From Spirosoma sp. 48-14 (lineage in GTDB: Bacteria > Bacteroidota > Bacteroidia > Cytophagales > Spirosomataceae), in NCBI RefSeq assembly GCF_001898575.1, contig NZ_MKUD01000006.1:1-64000 (forward strand): 64,000 bases of DNA, in the 5' to 3' direction. Position numbers and translations under genes: made by a program. Position 1 is the stretch's first letter. Each line of letters starts with the position of its first letter. A model generated the notes under the pieces. The model ran no database searches. It saw nothing but the letters and a program-made list of their open reading frames with translations, and was not told where the DNA came from. Shown here piece by piece: positions 9,409-17,536 of this stretch.

Positions 9409-10443
9409 ATGGATTTGGATAGTCTTGCCATTGTTATTCTGAATTACAACGGTCAGCCGTTTTTAGCGAAATTTCTGCCTAATGTATTGGCCCATGCCGA
9501 TGGACATCCGATTTACGTAGCGGATAGTGCGTCTACGGATGCGTCAGTTTCTTTTCTTCGAACTACGTTCCCAACTGTCCGGGTAATCGAACTGCCTAAA
9601 AATGAAGGCTACGCTGGAGGGTATAACCAGGCGCTCAATCAGATTCGATCTGACTATGGAGGAGCCACTTATTACGTCCTGCTTAACTCAGATATTGACG
9701 TGACACCCAACTGGCTGTCGCCTGTGGTGGCTTTATTTGACGCAGACCCAAAACTGGCTGCCTGCCAGCCCAAAATTCGGTCGTATAGTCAGCCTGATTT
9801 GTTCGAACATGCGGGTGCCGCCGGAGGGTTTATCGATTGGCTGGGATATGTATTCTGTCGGGGACGCGTTTTTGCAACCTTTGAAGCTGACCGGGGCCAA
9901 TATGATGATAATCGCCCTGTTTTTTGGGCAACCGGGGCGTGTCTGTTTGTCCGATCCGCCGTTTTTCATCAAACCGGCGGATTCGACGCGGCTTTTTTTG
10001 CCCATATGGAAGAGATTGACTGGTGCTGGCGTATTCAACAGCTAGGATATGAAGTCTGGACCTGCGGTCAATCGACTGTATATCACGTAGGTGGTGGAAC
10101 GCTTCATAAATCGAATCCTCACAAAACATTCCTCAACTATCGGAATAGCCTGTTCATGCTCTACAAAAATTGGCCATCAGATGGTTGGCTATGGCCTAAA
10201 ATTCTGTTGCGGTTGATTTTGGACGGCGTATCGTCGTTACTGTTTTTAAAGGAAGGGCAGTGGCAGGATGTATGGGCTATTATCCGCGCCCACTTCGCTT
10301 TTTACAGCAAGTTACCAACCTTACATCGTCAGCGAAACGAATTAAGGCAGCAGCGGATAAAACAGGTTCAGGTATACCCCAACAGCATTGTTTGGCAATA
10401 CTTTGCCAAAGGCAGAAAGACGTTTCAGGAGATATATGAATAA
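9409..10443 (+). CDS. Glycosyltransferase family 2 (rhamnosyltransferase-like)
   Basis: This 344-residue GT-A fold glycosyltransferase transfers a sugar from a nucleotide donor, probably to a cell-surface polysaccharide. Motifs: VILNYNGQ at the N-terminus, VADSASTDAS, NEGYAGGYNQAL, the metal-binding LNSDIDV at about residue 100, and later GACLFVRSAVF...GGFDAAFFAHMEEIDWCWR, the acceptor-side ED motif of the WbbL/RfbF-like group. A hydrophobic stretch near residue 270 may associate with the membrane. No other polysaccharide gene is adjacent, so acceptor and sugar are unknown. The TAA stop lies inside the left arm of an inverted repeat. Confidence 0.9.
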   Translation: MDLDSLAIVILNYNGQPFLAKFLPNVLAHADGHPIYVADSASTDASVSFLRTTFPTVRVIELPKNEGYAGGYNQALNQIRSDYGGATYYVLLNSDIDVTPNWLSPVVALFDADPKLAACQPKIRSYSQPDLFEHAGAAGGFIDWLGYVFCRGRVFATFEADRGQYDDNRPVFWATGACLFVRSAVFHQTGGFDAAFFAHMEEIDWCWRIQQLGYEVWTCGQSTVYHVGGGTLHKSNPHKTFLNYRNSLFMLYKNWPSDGWLWPKILLRLILDGVSSLLFLKEGQWQDVWAIIRAHFAFYSKLPTLHRQRNELRQQRIKQVQVYPNSIVWQYFAKGRKTFQEIYE

Positions 10444-10523
10444 TGTATGATATAAGATGTAGGGGGTAGGATGTAAAGCGCCTTTTTTGTTTATACAGCA
10501 TACATCCTATATCATACATTATT
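10439..10523. repeat. Heptamer-type inverted repeat between convergent genes
   Basis: The arms 10439-10461 and 10501-10523 are complementary at 22 of 23 positions, around a 39-base spacer. The left side reads as degenerate heptamers of the type ATGTAGG (10444-10478, five units) and the right side as TACATCC-type units. The left arm contains the glycosyltransferase stop; the right arm touches the PspC stop. It may act as a terminator, but its T run (10483-10488) is in the spacer, not after the stem. Confidence 0.85.
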
Positions 10524-10744
10524 TACAGTTCCCAGATAGTTGGATGAGCATGCCGCCGAAGATGCTTGTTCATTTCCATCCAGAAAGCAAGTATCAAATA
10601 AAGCACAACTGGCGATCCTAAAGTCAGGCAGGACGTATAAATAAAATATAAGCGGATACTACTAGCCGAGATATTCATTTTCTCACCTAGACGGGCGCAT
10701 ACGCCAAATGCTTGATTTTCAATGAAGTAACGTATCTTGTCCAT
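10523..10744 (-). CDS. PspC domain protein
   Basis: This is a 73-residue single-domain PspC protein, a small inner-membrane protein of the phage-shock or envelope-stress family. The core is FGVCARLGEKMNISASSIRLYF followed by a transmembrane helix (TLGSPVVLYLILAFWM) and a basic tail. I start at the ATG complement of 10742-10744 (MDKIRYF); an in-frame extension of 18 residues has no family support. No PspA or sensor gene is nearby. Function in Bacteroidota is poorly known. The stop codon adjoins the inverted repeat shared with the converging glycosyltransferase gene. Confidence 0.88.
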   Translation of the reverse strand: MDKIRYFIENQAFGVCARLGEKMNISASSIRLYFIYTSCLTLGSPVVLYLILAFWMEMNKHLRRHAHPTIWEL

Positions 10745-11083
10745 TTTCTTATGTATGAAGTGCCTAAAAGATCTGGGCAATGATATGACGAAGAACAAAC
10801 TGTGTTTTTGATAGAATGTTTGCTCTTTGGATAAAAAAGCAATATAAACTTAGTGAAATTAGCTAAAAAGTGTTGGTAAACTCATTGAAGTCGGAACATT
10901 TTTGTTTTCTTTGTGTTGTAACGGCTGTGACGGTGCGTAAGTGTCGTTTTTAGCTATTTTTTTAACAAAGTTCGTTGATTATCAACTAAGTACCCTGGCA
11001 ACGGGATGGTCTGGTATCTGTTTCCTGAATCTTTGTTAATAACTGACCCTTTAAATGTTTAATTGTTTAATTGTTTAAGTTTT
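10745..11083. other. Divergent intergenic region with cold-shock leader
   Basis: These 339 bases separate the PspC gene (left) from the cold-shock gene (right). Just before the cold-shock ATG are three tandem octamers TGTTTAAT (11056-11079, last unit ending G). A near-consensus -7 box, AATCTTTG, is at 11028-11035 (one mismatch to TAnnTTTG) and would give a leader of about 40 bases. No gene is seen. Confidence 0.5.
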
Positions 11084-11284
11084 ATGCAAACAGGTGAAGT
11101 AAAATTCTTTAACGAGAGTAAAGGCTACGGATTTATCGTTGAAGACGGTACCAACAGAGACATTTTCGTTCACATTACTGGTTTAAACGGAATTACCATC
11201 CGTGAGAAAGACCGGGTACAGTTTGAAGTGATTGACGGCAAAAAAGGACTAAACGCCGTAAAGGTGCAGAAAATAGCCGACTAG
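11084..11284 (+). CDS. Cold-shock domain protein
   Basis: This is a 66-residue single cold-shock domain protein, an OB-fold RNA/ssDNA chaperone. RNP1 is KGYGFI (residues about 14-19) and RNP2 is DIFVHI (about 28-33), both intact. The ATG at 11084 gives the family N-terminus [10 protein letters not shown]; a TTG seven codons upstream is less likely. It ends before an 18-bp hairpin shared with lysS. The leader with TGTTTAAT octamers is noted separately. Confidence 0.95.
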   Translation: MQTGEVKFFNESKGYGFIVEDGTNRDIFVHITGLNGITIREKDRVQFEVIDGKKGLNAVKVQKIAD

Positions 11285-11298
11285 CTTGAGTCTGTGAG

Positions 11299-11353
11299 AA
11301 CCAGAGTACGAAAGAGTAAAGACAGGAATCCGTATCTCTTTCATACTCTGGTT
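11299..11353. terminator. Hairpin between convergent cold-shock and lysS genes
   Basis: The arms 11299-11316 and 11336-11353 pair at 17 of 18 positions (arm AACCAGAGTACGAAAGAG) around a 19-base loop. It starts 15 bases after the cold-shock stop and ends six bases before the lysS stop, so it could end both transcripts. No T tract follows on either strand, so it is not a textbook intrinsic terminator and may belong to the intergenic inverted-repeat family of this genome. Confidence 0.6.
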
Positions 11354-11359
11354 TATGAA

Positions 11360-13114
11360 TTAGCCTGCTATCCAGCCACGAACCTCCTCAATACGAGGCA
11401 TTGCTACATCCATTTTTAGTTTTTTACGAACTCCGCCAAGATCATTAAAAAGCTTGTTTGGGTTTGTAGCTCGTAGCTGTTCAACGGTCAGGATACCCAG
11501 TTTCTGTAAGGCAGCTACCCATTCGGCAGGTACACCGGCAGCAACAAAATCGCCTTCGCCCGATTGCTCAACTTTCTTCTCAGGCCGCATCTGTGGGAAA
11601 AACAGAACGTCCTGAATAGAAGGCTGGTTGGTCATGATCATGGTTAACCGATCAATACCTAGTCCCACACCGGCCGTAGGAGGCATGCCATATTCAAGCG
11701 CTCTTAAAAAGTCTTCGTCCAGCGCCATCGCTTCTTCGTCGCCCCGTTCAGCCAGACGTAGCTGATCTTCAAACCGTTCGCGCTGGTCAATCGGATCGTT
11801 CAGCTCCGAATAGGCATTTGCAATTTCTTTTCCGTTACAGATCGCTTCAAACCGTTCGACCAGACCGGGTTTGCTCCGGTGCTTTTTCGTCAGTGGTGAC
11901 ATCTCGACCGGGTAATCGGTAATGAACGTGGGCTGAATCAGGTTGGGCTCACAGGCATCGCCAAACAGTTCGTCGATCAGTTTAGACTTGCCCATGGTAT
12001 TGTCTACTTCGATTCCCCGGCTTTGGGCTACCTGACGCAACTCATCTTCTTCCATGGCCGACACATCAACACCCGTATATTCCTGAATAGCCTCGAACAT
12101 GGTCATGCGCTTCCAGGGGCGTTTGAAATCGATCACATTCGTGCCTACCGTCACCTTCGTCGTACCAGCAACATCCAGCGCTACTTTTTCGACCATTTCC
12201 TCGATGGTATCCATCATCCAGAGGTAGTCTTTGTAAGCCACGTAAAATTCAACCTGCGTAAACTCCGGGTTGTGCGTACGGTCCATCCCCTCGTTACGGA
12301 AGTCTTTGGCAAACTCGAATACGCCATCATAGCCACCAACGATCAGCCGTTTAAGGTATAACTCATTGGCAATCCGCATATAAAGCATCATGTCGAGGGA
12401 GTTATGGTGCGTGCGGAAAGGCCGTGCTGTAGCACCCCCATGAATTGGTTGCAAAATAGGGGTTTCGACTTCCAGATAGCCCTTGTTGCTCAAATACTGG
12501 CGAATCGAATTGACCAGTTTGGTTCGTTTGATGAACACGTCACGTACCTGCGGATTGACGATCAGGTCGACGTAGCGTTGGCGATATCGTTGCTCTGGAT
12601 CGGTAAAGGCGTCGTACACTTCTTTTTCACCCTGGTCGTTGACCACCTCTTTTACGACCGGTAAAGGGCGTAGTGATTTATTGAGCAGCGTAAACTCCCG
12701 AACGTAAACAGACAACTCTCCGGTTTTGGTCGAGAATACATTTCCCCGTACACCAACGATGTCGCCAATGTCGAGTAATTTTTTAAAGACAGTGTTATAC
12801 AGGGTTTTATCGTCACCAGGGCATAGGTCATCCCGTCGAAAATAGAGCTGCATACGCCCGGTCGAATCCTGCATTTCGGCAAAAGAGGCATTCCCCATAA
12901 TGCGGAAGCCCATCAGGCGCCCCGCTAGTTGAATATTCCCCCAATGACTGTCGCCCGACAGATCCTGTTCGGGTTCAATAGTCGGAAAAGCCTCTCGGAT
13001 ACCGGCAATGGTAGCCGTTACGTCAAACAGTTCGGCAGGATAGGGATCGATTCCCATCCGCATTAATTCTTCGCGTTTTTGTCGGCGATTTATTTCTTGT
13101 TCACTCAGGAGCAT
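11360..13114 (-). CDS. lysS: Lysyl-tRNA synthetase, class II
   Basis: This enzyme charges tRNA(Lys) in the cytosol. It has 584 residues, longer than the roughly 500 of the enterobacterial enzyme. An OB-fold anticodon-binding domain comes first ([20 protein letters not shown], about 65-85), then the class II core with motif 2 ([14 protein letters not shown]) and motif 3 ([11 protein letters not shown]). The extra 75 residues at the C-terminus (from [12 protein letters not shown]) contain helical segments like [12 protein letters not shown] and look like a helix-hairpin-helix type extension, known in many Bacteroidota LysS. Start: ATG complement of 13112-13114 ([11 protein letters not shown]); a TTG three codons upstream is rejected. 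Confidence 0.96.
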   Translation of the reverse strand: MLLSEQEINRRQKREELMRMGIDPYPAELFDVTATIAGIREAFPTIEPEQDLSGDSHWGNIQLAGRLMGFRIMGNASFAEMQDSTGRMQLYFRRDDLCPGDDKTLYNTVFKKLLDIGDIVGVRGNVFSTKTGELSVYVREFTLLNKSLRPLPVVKEVVNDQGEKEVYDAFTDPEQRYRQRYVDLIVNPQVRDVFIKRTKLVNSIRQYLSNKGYLEVETPILQPIHGGATARPFRTHHNSLDMMLYMRIANELYLKRLIVGGYDGVFEFAKDFRNEGMDRTHNPEFTQVEFYVAYKDYLWMMDTIEEMVEKVALDVAGTTKVTVGTNVIDFKRPWKRMTMFEAIQEYTGVDVSAMEEDELRQVAQSRGIEVDNTMGKSKLIDELFGDACEPNLIQPTFITDYPVEMSPLTKKHRSKPGLVERFEAICNGKEIANAYSELNDPIDQRERFEDQLRLAERGDEEAMALDEDFLRALEYGMPPTAGVGLGIDRLTMIMTNQPSIQDVLFFPQMRPEKKVEQSGEGDFVAAGVPAEWVAALQKLGILTVEQLRATNPNKLFNDLGGVRKKLKMDVAMPRIEEVRGWIAG

Positions 13115-13162
13115 GATTGTCAATGGTCAGTCAACCGGTTGGTTAACCAGGATTTTAGCCCG

Positions 13163-13194
13163 CAAAAATAGTGAAAAGGATTGGCGTTTGCAGA
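13163..13194 (-). promoter_or_regulatory. Promoter for lysS
   Basis: On the minus strand TATTTTTG (complement of 13163-13170) matches the TAnnTTTG box. TCTG (complement of 13191-13194) lies 20 bases upstream, one mismatch from TTTG. Start of transcription would be near 13156, leaving a leader of about 42 bases. Confidence 0.5.
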
Positions 13195-13226
13195 GTTAGC
13201 CTTAGATGGATATAAAGCACAAGTTC

Positions 13227-13317
13227 TTTTTCGACAGGATTAACAGGATTTTCAGGATTAATTTTGAAAATATTTATCTTAAAGAATCCTGAAAATCCTG
13301 TTAATCCTGTCGAAAAA
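13227..13317. repeat. Perfect 33-bp inverted repeat of nonamer type (CAGGATTWW)
   Basis: The arms 13227-13259 and 13285-13317 are perfectly complementary over 33 bases around a 25-base AT-rich loop. Each arm has three units of the nonamer type CAGGATTAA / CAGGATTTT flanked by TTTTTCGA. A related copy is at 20596-20670 and a solo fragment at 42614-42628. It lies between the 3' end of the sugar operon (left) and the lysS promoter (right). Confidence 0.92.
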
Positions 13318-13345
13318 ACGTTCTCCTGATTGCTTGAATTAGCGG

Positions 13346-14365
13346 TTAGCCTTCCAGCGCCACCATTGCTTTTATAACCCCATTAGCGGGATCGAGCCAA
13401 CTGGCAAATTCATCACGTACCTGCCCAAAGGTAACCCGGTGCGTAATGTAGGTGGTAGGGTCAACCAGCCCGGCTTTCATTGACGAAATAACGTGTTCAA
13501 AATCGGCACGGGTCGCGTTTCGGCTGCTCATCAATGTACCTTCCCGCTTATGGAACTCGGGGTGACTAAAGCTTATTTCACCTTTCTGTAAACCAATCAA
13601 TATATACCGGGCTCCATGGGCCATATACTGAAAGGCATTGTTAATTGCTCGTAAGCTGCCCGTTGCATCAATGACTACAGTGGGCATATCGCCGTTGGTA
13701 ATTGACGATAACTGCTCATACACATCGGGTGCCGTGGCCAGAACTGTATGGGCTACTTTCAATCGGTCCTGACAAAAGGCCAGCCGCGACTCGTTGATGT
13801 CAAGTGCAATGACGTTTCCACCGGCAATGCGTGCAAATTCCATGACACCCAATCCGATGGGACCGGCACCTACAACTAATACCCATTCGCCCGGTTGTAC
13901 ACCTGCTCTGCGAACACCGTGAGCACCAATGGCTAAAGGTTCAACCAATGCCAGTTCGTCGAAACTTAACCCATTGCCATGCACCAGAGAATGAGATGGT
14001 ACCGACAGGTATTCGACCATACCGCCATCGGCGTGAACACCGCATACCTGTAAATTGACACAGCAGTTGGGTTTCCCCGATCGGCAGGCAATGCAGTGGC
14101 CACAGTTGAAATAGGGAATAAACGTGACAGCTTCACCGGGTTCAAAACCCGGTGCATTGTCGGCTTCGACTAGCTCGCCAGCCAGTTCATGCCCCAAAAT
14201 TCGGGGGTAGTTAAAAAAGGGCTGAGTACCTTCAAAAGCGTGTAAATCAGTGCCACAGATTCCAATCCGACGAATGCGCAGAATGCTATGATCGGGTTGT
14301 AAACTCGGTTTTTCGCCGGGCTGATAATCTAATTGGCCCGGTGTTGTACAGACTAATGTTTGCAT
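13346..14365 (-). CDS. Zinc-dependent medium-chain alcohol dehydrogenase (sugar/polyol or sugar-acid dehydrogenase)
   Basis: This 339-residue medium-chain dehydrogenase is NAD(P)-linked and zinc-dependent. The catalytic zinc ligands are in GICGTDLHAF (Cys, about 38) and LGHELAGE (His-Glu, about 58-59). A structural zinc site shows four Cys in CGHCIACRSGKPNCC. The Rossmann loop is VVGAGPIGLGVMEFA. The sequence resembles RspB or L-galactonate/threonine-type dehydrogenases. As last gene after fucP, a cupin and an SDR (56-base gap to the SDR), it probably oxidises an intermediate of deoxysugar breakdown, for example 2-keto-3-deoxy-L-fuconate. That substrate is an inference from context. Confidence 0.85.
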   Translation of the reverse strand: MQTLVCTTPGQLDYQPGEKPSLQPDHSILRIRRIGICGTDLHAFEGTQPFFNYPRILGHELAGELVEADNAPGFEPGEAVTFIPYFNCGHCIACRSGKPNCCVNLQVCGVHADGGMVEYLSVPSHSLVHGNGLSFDELALVEPLAIGAHGVRRAGVQPGEWVLVVGAGPIGLGVMEFARIAGGNVIALDINESRLAFCQDRLKVAHTVLATAPDVYEQLSSITNGDMPTVVIDATGSLRAINNAFQYMAHGARYILIGLQKGEISFSHPEFHKREGTLMSSRNATRADFEHVISSMKAGLVDPTTYITHRVTFGQVRDEFASWLDPANGVIKAMVALEG

Positions 14366-14421
14366 AAATTAAGTTCTCTGCTTACGGTTCAGGTAGGAAG
14401 CTTATGGACTGAGCCGTTAAA

Positions 14422-15213
14422 CTAAGATGCGTTGGCTAAAGCCCGGTCGAGGTGTACATAACCGCCATCGACATAGAGCAGTTGGCCCGTCGTGTGGCTT
14501 GACCGGGGCGATAGCAGGAAGACAGTTGTATTGGCAATTTCTTCGGCCGTAGTCATGCGGTTTTCGAGCGGGATATTTGCCACAATGGAGGCTAGTTTTT
14601 CTTCTGGGTTGGGTAAGGTTTGTATCCAGCGCTCATAAAGGGGGGTCCAGCATTCGGCTACAATGATGGCATTGACCCGGATGTCATATTTGAGTAATTC
14701 AACGGCCCACTCACGGGTCAGTGCATTACGGCCACCGTTTGCTGCTGCGTAAGCGGATGTGCCTCCCTGACCTGTTTCGGCGGTTTTAGAGCTAATATTG
14801 ACAATCGCTCCTTTTGACTCTTTCAAGGCGGGTAGGGCATAGTGGACAATCAGGTAATAGTGCACCAGGTTTTTGTGCAGTGAGGCCATAAAGGCTTCGT
14901 AATTGCCATGTTCAAGACCAACACCATCATTGACGCCAGCATTGTTAACAACCCCGTCAATGCGTCCGAACTGTTGCATAACGGCTTTTACTGCTTTTTC
15001 TGATTCCTCTGGTTGCGTGAGTTCGGCCGAGACCTGGAAAGCTTGTTGCCCGGCAGCTTCCAGTTCTGCTACCACCTTCAGGTTGTCGTCTTCATTACGG
15101 CCAATAATGACAGGAATGGCTCCCTCAGCTGCCAGCACTTTAACAATGCCTTCGCCAATACCTTTAGCTCCACCGGTAACGATGATAACCTTGTTTTGCA
15201 GTTGTAAATCCAT
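14422..15213 (-). CDS. SDR-family oxidoreductase, L-fucose-dehydrogenase-like, with catalytic Lys replaced by Asn
   Basis: This 263-residue short-chain dehydrogenase starts MDLQLQNKVIIVTGG with the cofactor loop TGGAKGIGEG (residues 13-22) and NNAGVNDG (about 90-97). Asn115 and Ser142 of the usual tetrad are present and Tyr155 lies in TSAYAAANGG. However, the position four after Tyr, normally Lys, is Asn159 (codon AAC, complement of 14737-14739), and the next conserved stretch reads IVAECWTPLYERW where relatives, as I recall them, have IPAEVMTPLY. The C-terminus (TGQLLYVDGGYVHLDRA) is fully family-like. Context with fucP suggests L-fucose or similar 6-deoxysugar oxidation at C1. The lost lysine suggests reduced or altered activity. 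Confidence 0.88.
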   Translation of the reverse strand: MDLQLQNKVIIVTGGAKGIGEGIVKVLAAEGAIPVIIGRNEDDNLKVVAELEAAGQQAFQVSAELTQPEESEKAVKAVMQQFGRIDGVVNNAGVNDGVGLEHGNYEAFMASLHKNLVHYYLIVHYALPALKESKGAIVNISSKTAETGQGGTSAYAAANGGRNALTREWAVELLKYDIRVNAIIVAECWTPLYERWIQTLPNPEEKLASIVANIPLENRMTTAEEIANTTVFLLSPRSSHTTGQLLYVDGGYVHLDRALANAS

Positions 15214-15384
15214 ACTATTTTGTTCGGTAAGAAATGCCGGTAAAGTTAAGATTGTGTTGTTAGGTTTCGTGTTTCCGGCTGGCTGATGTAGCAGAATCCA
15301 AAATGATTTCCAAAAAGAAAGTCCTCACACAAGCCGGTGGGACTTTTCCAGAAAACCAACCTATGAAATAACTTCGTTTCCATC

Positions 15385-15774
15385 TTAAGCGACTTGAAAC
15401 GACAACTGATTGAATTCCTCTTCATAGATGTAATCGTTGGGGTCATACAGCTCCGATGCGGCTACCAGCAATATAGTATCGGTGGTAAACCGAATTTCTT
15501 TCCATAGCATGGGAGGAATATATATAGCCTGGCCAGCTTCGGTCAGCCGAATTTGGCCAGCTTCGCCTTCTCTGTTTCTCAGGTCGATGGTAAGTTGCCC
15601 CTGTAGAACAATTAAATATTCCTGACAAGCACGATGGGCGTGAGTACCCCGAATGGCATCTGTTGGAACGCCATAGATCCAGTAAAGACGTTTTACCGGA
15701 AACGGGGCCTGTTTGAGTAAGGAAAGCGTATCCTTATTCGTTAAGTCAAGTTTATTTATCGTGAGCATTGCCAT
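15385..15774 (-). CDS. WxcM/FdtA-like cupin (sugar ketoisomerase-like)
   Basis: This 129-residue single cupin resembles FdtA/QdtA-type dTDP-sugar 3,4-ketoisomerases and WxcM C-terminal domains. Seen: YWIYGVPTDAIRGTHAH (residues about 31-47, carrying the conserved RGxHAH), QEYLIVLQGQLTIDL, then AIYIPPMLWKEIRFT, with metal- or substrate-site His and Trp. I start at the ATG complement of 15772-15774 (MAMLTINKLDL); an ATG two codons on (15766-15768) is equally possible. A longer frame would overlap the end of fucP. It lies 44 bases after fucP and 171 before the SDR. In this operon it may act on a free sugar or sugar acid rather than a nucleotide sugar; that is a guess. Confidence 0.78.
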   Translation of the reverse strand: MAMLTINKLDLTNKDTLSLLKQAPFPVKRLYWIYGVPTDAIRGTHAHRACQEYLIVLQGQLTIDLRNREGEAGQIRLTEAGQAIYIPPMLWKEIRFTTDTILLVAASELYDPNDYIYEEEFNQLSFQVA

Positions 15775-15818
15775 ACGTTTGACGGTGATTTCTGTACTCC
15801 TTTCGTATTGCCTTAGTG

Positions 15819-17072
15819 TTAGTGCGAAGCTGTTAGCGTCACGTTCTTCACTGTGAAGTTTTTTACCGCGAAATAGAGAATCGGTAAGAAACAACAGGCC
15901 GGTACCAGGTAGGCCGTTTGCATAGTGGTCAGGTCTGAAACCTGACCCATAATAACCGGGAAGAACGCTCCACCCGCTATCGCCATGATAACAAGCGATG
16001 ACCCCAGCTTTGTTTTCGATCCTAATCCCCGGATACTCAGGGCGAAAATGGTTGGAAACATGATCGACATAAAAAACTCAACGCCAATCAGGGCATAAAC
16101 AGGCACTTGCCCATGCCCGGTTACCGCAATAGCTAATAGCCCAATGTTGAGCAGGCTGTACAGGGCTAGTAAACGGGAAGGGGCTATGAACCGCATCAGA
16201 AAGGTGCCAAAGAAACGACCGACCATAAAAGCCAGCAACGCTATAGATAGCAATTTGGCGGCTGGCTTTTCGGTAATATTGGCAGCCTGGCTAACAAAGC
16301 GAATAAAAAAGCTACTTACACAAACCTGAGCGCCTACGTAAAAAAATTGAGCAATTACGCCTGTGATCAAATTCTTTTCGGTAAGAATTGATTCCTGATT
16401 TGCCGATGGCGAATCATCTTCATCACTGATCGTTGGTAGCGGTGTGCGGCTTATTAAGAGAGCAACCAGGAGAACAAAGCCGCCGATAAGCAGGAACGGT
16501 ATCTGTACGGATGACGCTTCTTCTTTTAGATAGGCCTGAAGTTGATCGGCCGACATGGCTTGTTTGTCAGCAACTGAGAGGTTTTTGCCGGACAAAATAA
16601 ACTGGCCACCTGCCAGCGGAGCCAGAAACGCGGCTAAACCATTGAACGATTGGGCAAAATTAAGTCGTTGCGTGCCTGTTTCAGGGTCGCCGAGTACGGT
16701 GATGTAAGGGTTTGCCGCCGTTTCCAATAGCGTTAAACCACTGGCAATTACAAATAAGGCAATCAGAAATAAGCTGAATTGGAGCGAATCGGCTGCTGGG
16801 TAAAATAAAAAGGCACCACCTGCAAACAGAAGCAAACCCAGTGTAATGCCTGCTTTGTATCCGTAGCGTTTCATGAACAGCCCGGCAGGTATAGCCATCA
16901 GAAAATAGGCGATATACGATGCCGAGTCGATAAACGCAGATTGGACATCACTTAACTGGCACGCTTTTTTCAGATGTGGAATCAATATGGGATTCATATT
17001 CAAGGCAAATCCCCATAGAAAAAAGAGTGCTGTAATTAAGACAACGGCAAAACGATTCGTAGGTTTGGACAC
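15819..17072 (-). CDS. fucP: L-fucose:H+ symporter (MFS permease)
   Basis: This 417-residue inner-membrane permease of the FucP group of the major facilitator superfamily has 12 predicted helices. Family marks: FFLWGFALNMNPILIPHLKK in helix 1, the acidic residue in FIDSASYIAYFLMAIPAG (equivalent of E. coli FucP Asp46), and LLETAANPYITVLG (Glu equivalent of Glu135), both proton- and substrate-linked. It starts at GTG (complement of 17070-17072, MSKPTNRFA); no ATG fits. It heads the minus-strand operon fucP - cupin - SDR - zinc dehydrogenase, which suggests uptake and oxidative breakdown of L-fucose or a related sugar. FucP homologues also carry glucose/galactose, so specificity is not certain. 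Confidence 0.88.
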   Translation of the reverse strand: MSKPTNRFAVVLITALFFLWGFALNMNPILIPHLKKACQLSDVQSAFIDSASYIAYFLMAIPAGLFMKRYGYKAGITLGLLLFAGGAFLFYPAADSLQFSLFLIALFVIASGLTLLETAANPYITVLGDPETGTQRLNFAQSFNGLAAFLAPLAGGQFILSGKNLSVADKQAMSADQLQAYLKEEASSVQIPFLLIGGFVLLVALLISRTPLPTISDEDDSPSANQESILTEKNLITGVIAQFFYVGAQVCVSSFFIRFVSQAANITEKPAAKLLSIALLAFMVGRFFGTFLMRFIAPSRLLALYSLLNIGLLAIAVTGHGQVPVYALIGVEFFMSIMFPTIFALSIRGLGSKTKLGSSLVIMAIAGGAFFPVIMGQVSDLTTMQTAYLVPACCFLPILYFAVKNFTVKNVTLTASH

Positions 17073-17536
17073 TGTACTTCTTCTGGTTTAGTTGTAAATC
17101 CGGTTAAGATTAGGTTGCAAAGAAACTCTATTTACTAACCCATATTTTGTAGGAATTTAGCTAGATCGTAAGCTATTTTAGCATAGACTCTCCTCTGATT
17201 TTTGGGCCAGAGCCGTTTTCTGCAAAGTTTGTATAGTAAGCATAACTACTTAGTATCTGTTTACTATTTATAATCAGGTAACAGCCCGAAATACGGCTTA
17301 CAATATACGGGTTTTCGCCGGATGGTTGCTACAACAGGCCGGATGTAATACTGAAACAATGGTATAATCTTCTTGTATTGACCTGTTATAACCCTTACTT
17401 GGTGTCTAGTATGTGCTTTACTAGCCGTTGGTAAACTGGCTTGACCGTTCCTCCTGTTTTTAAAGAACCAATCTTATTTTTGACTATCATTGTAATATCA
17501 AAATGATAGCAAATCTGAACTAAACTTTTTACGAAT
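17073..17536. other. Divergent intergenic region with a possible -7 box
   Basis: These 464 bases lie between the divergent fucP and SPFH genes. TATTTTTG at 17475-17482 matches TAnnTTTG and would give a leader of about 48 bases for the SPFH gene, but no good TTTG is found 19-21 bases upstream. No exact box was found for fucP. Part of the middle (17280-17360) is less AT-rich. No gene or structured RNA recognised. Confidence 0.4.

Noticed and set aside
10439..10523. Plain Rho-independent terminator interpretation of the heptamer repeats
   Set aside because: Most copies lack a T tract after the stem, several lie between cotranscribed genes or in coding sequence, and the true terminators in the window (for example 47593, 50701, 57376) look clearly different.
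13227..13317. CRISPR or insertion sequence interpretation of the repeats
   Set aside because: Arms are inverted, units are contiguous without unique spacers, and no transposase or cas gene is nearby.
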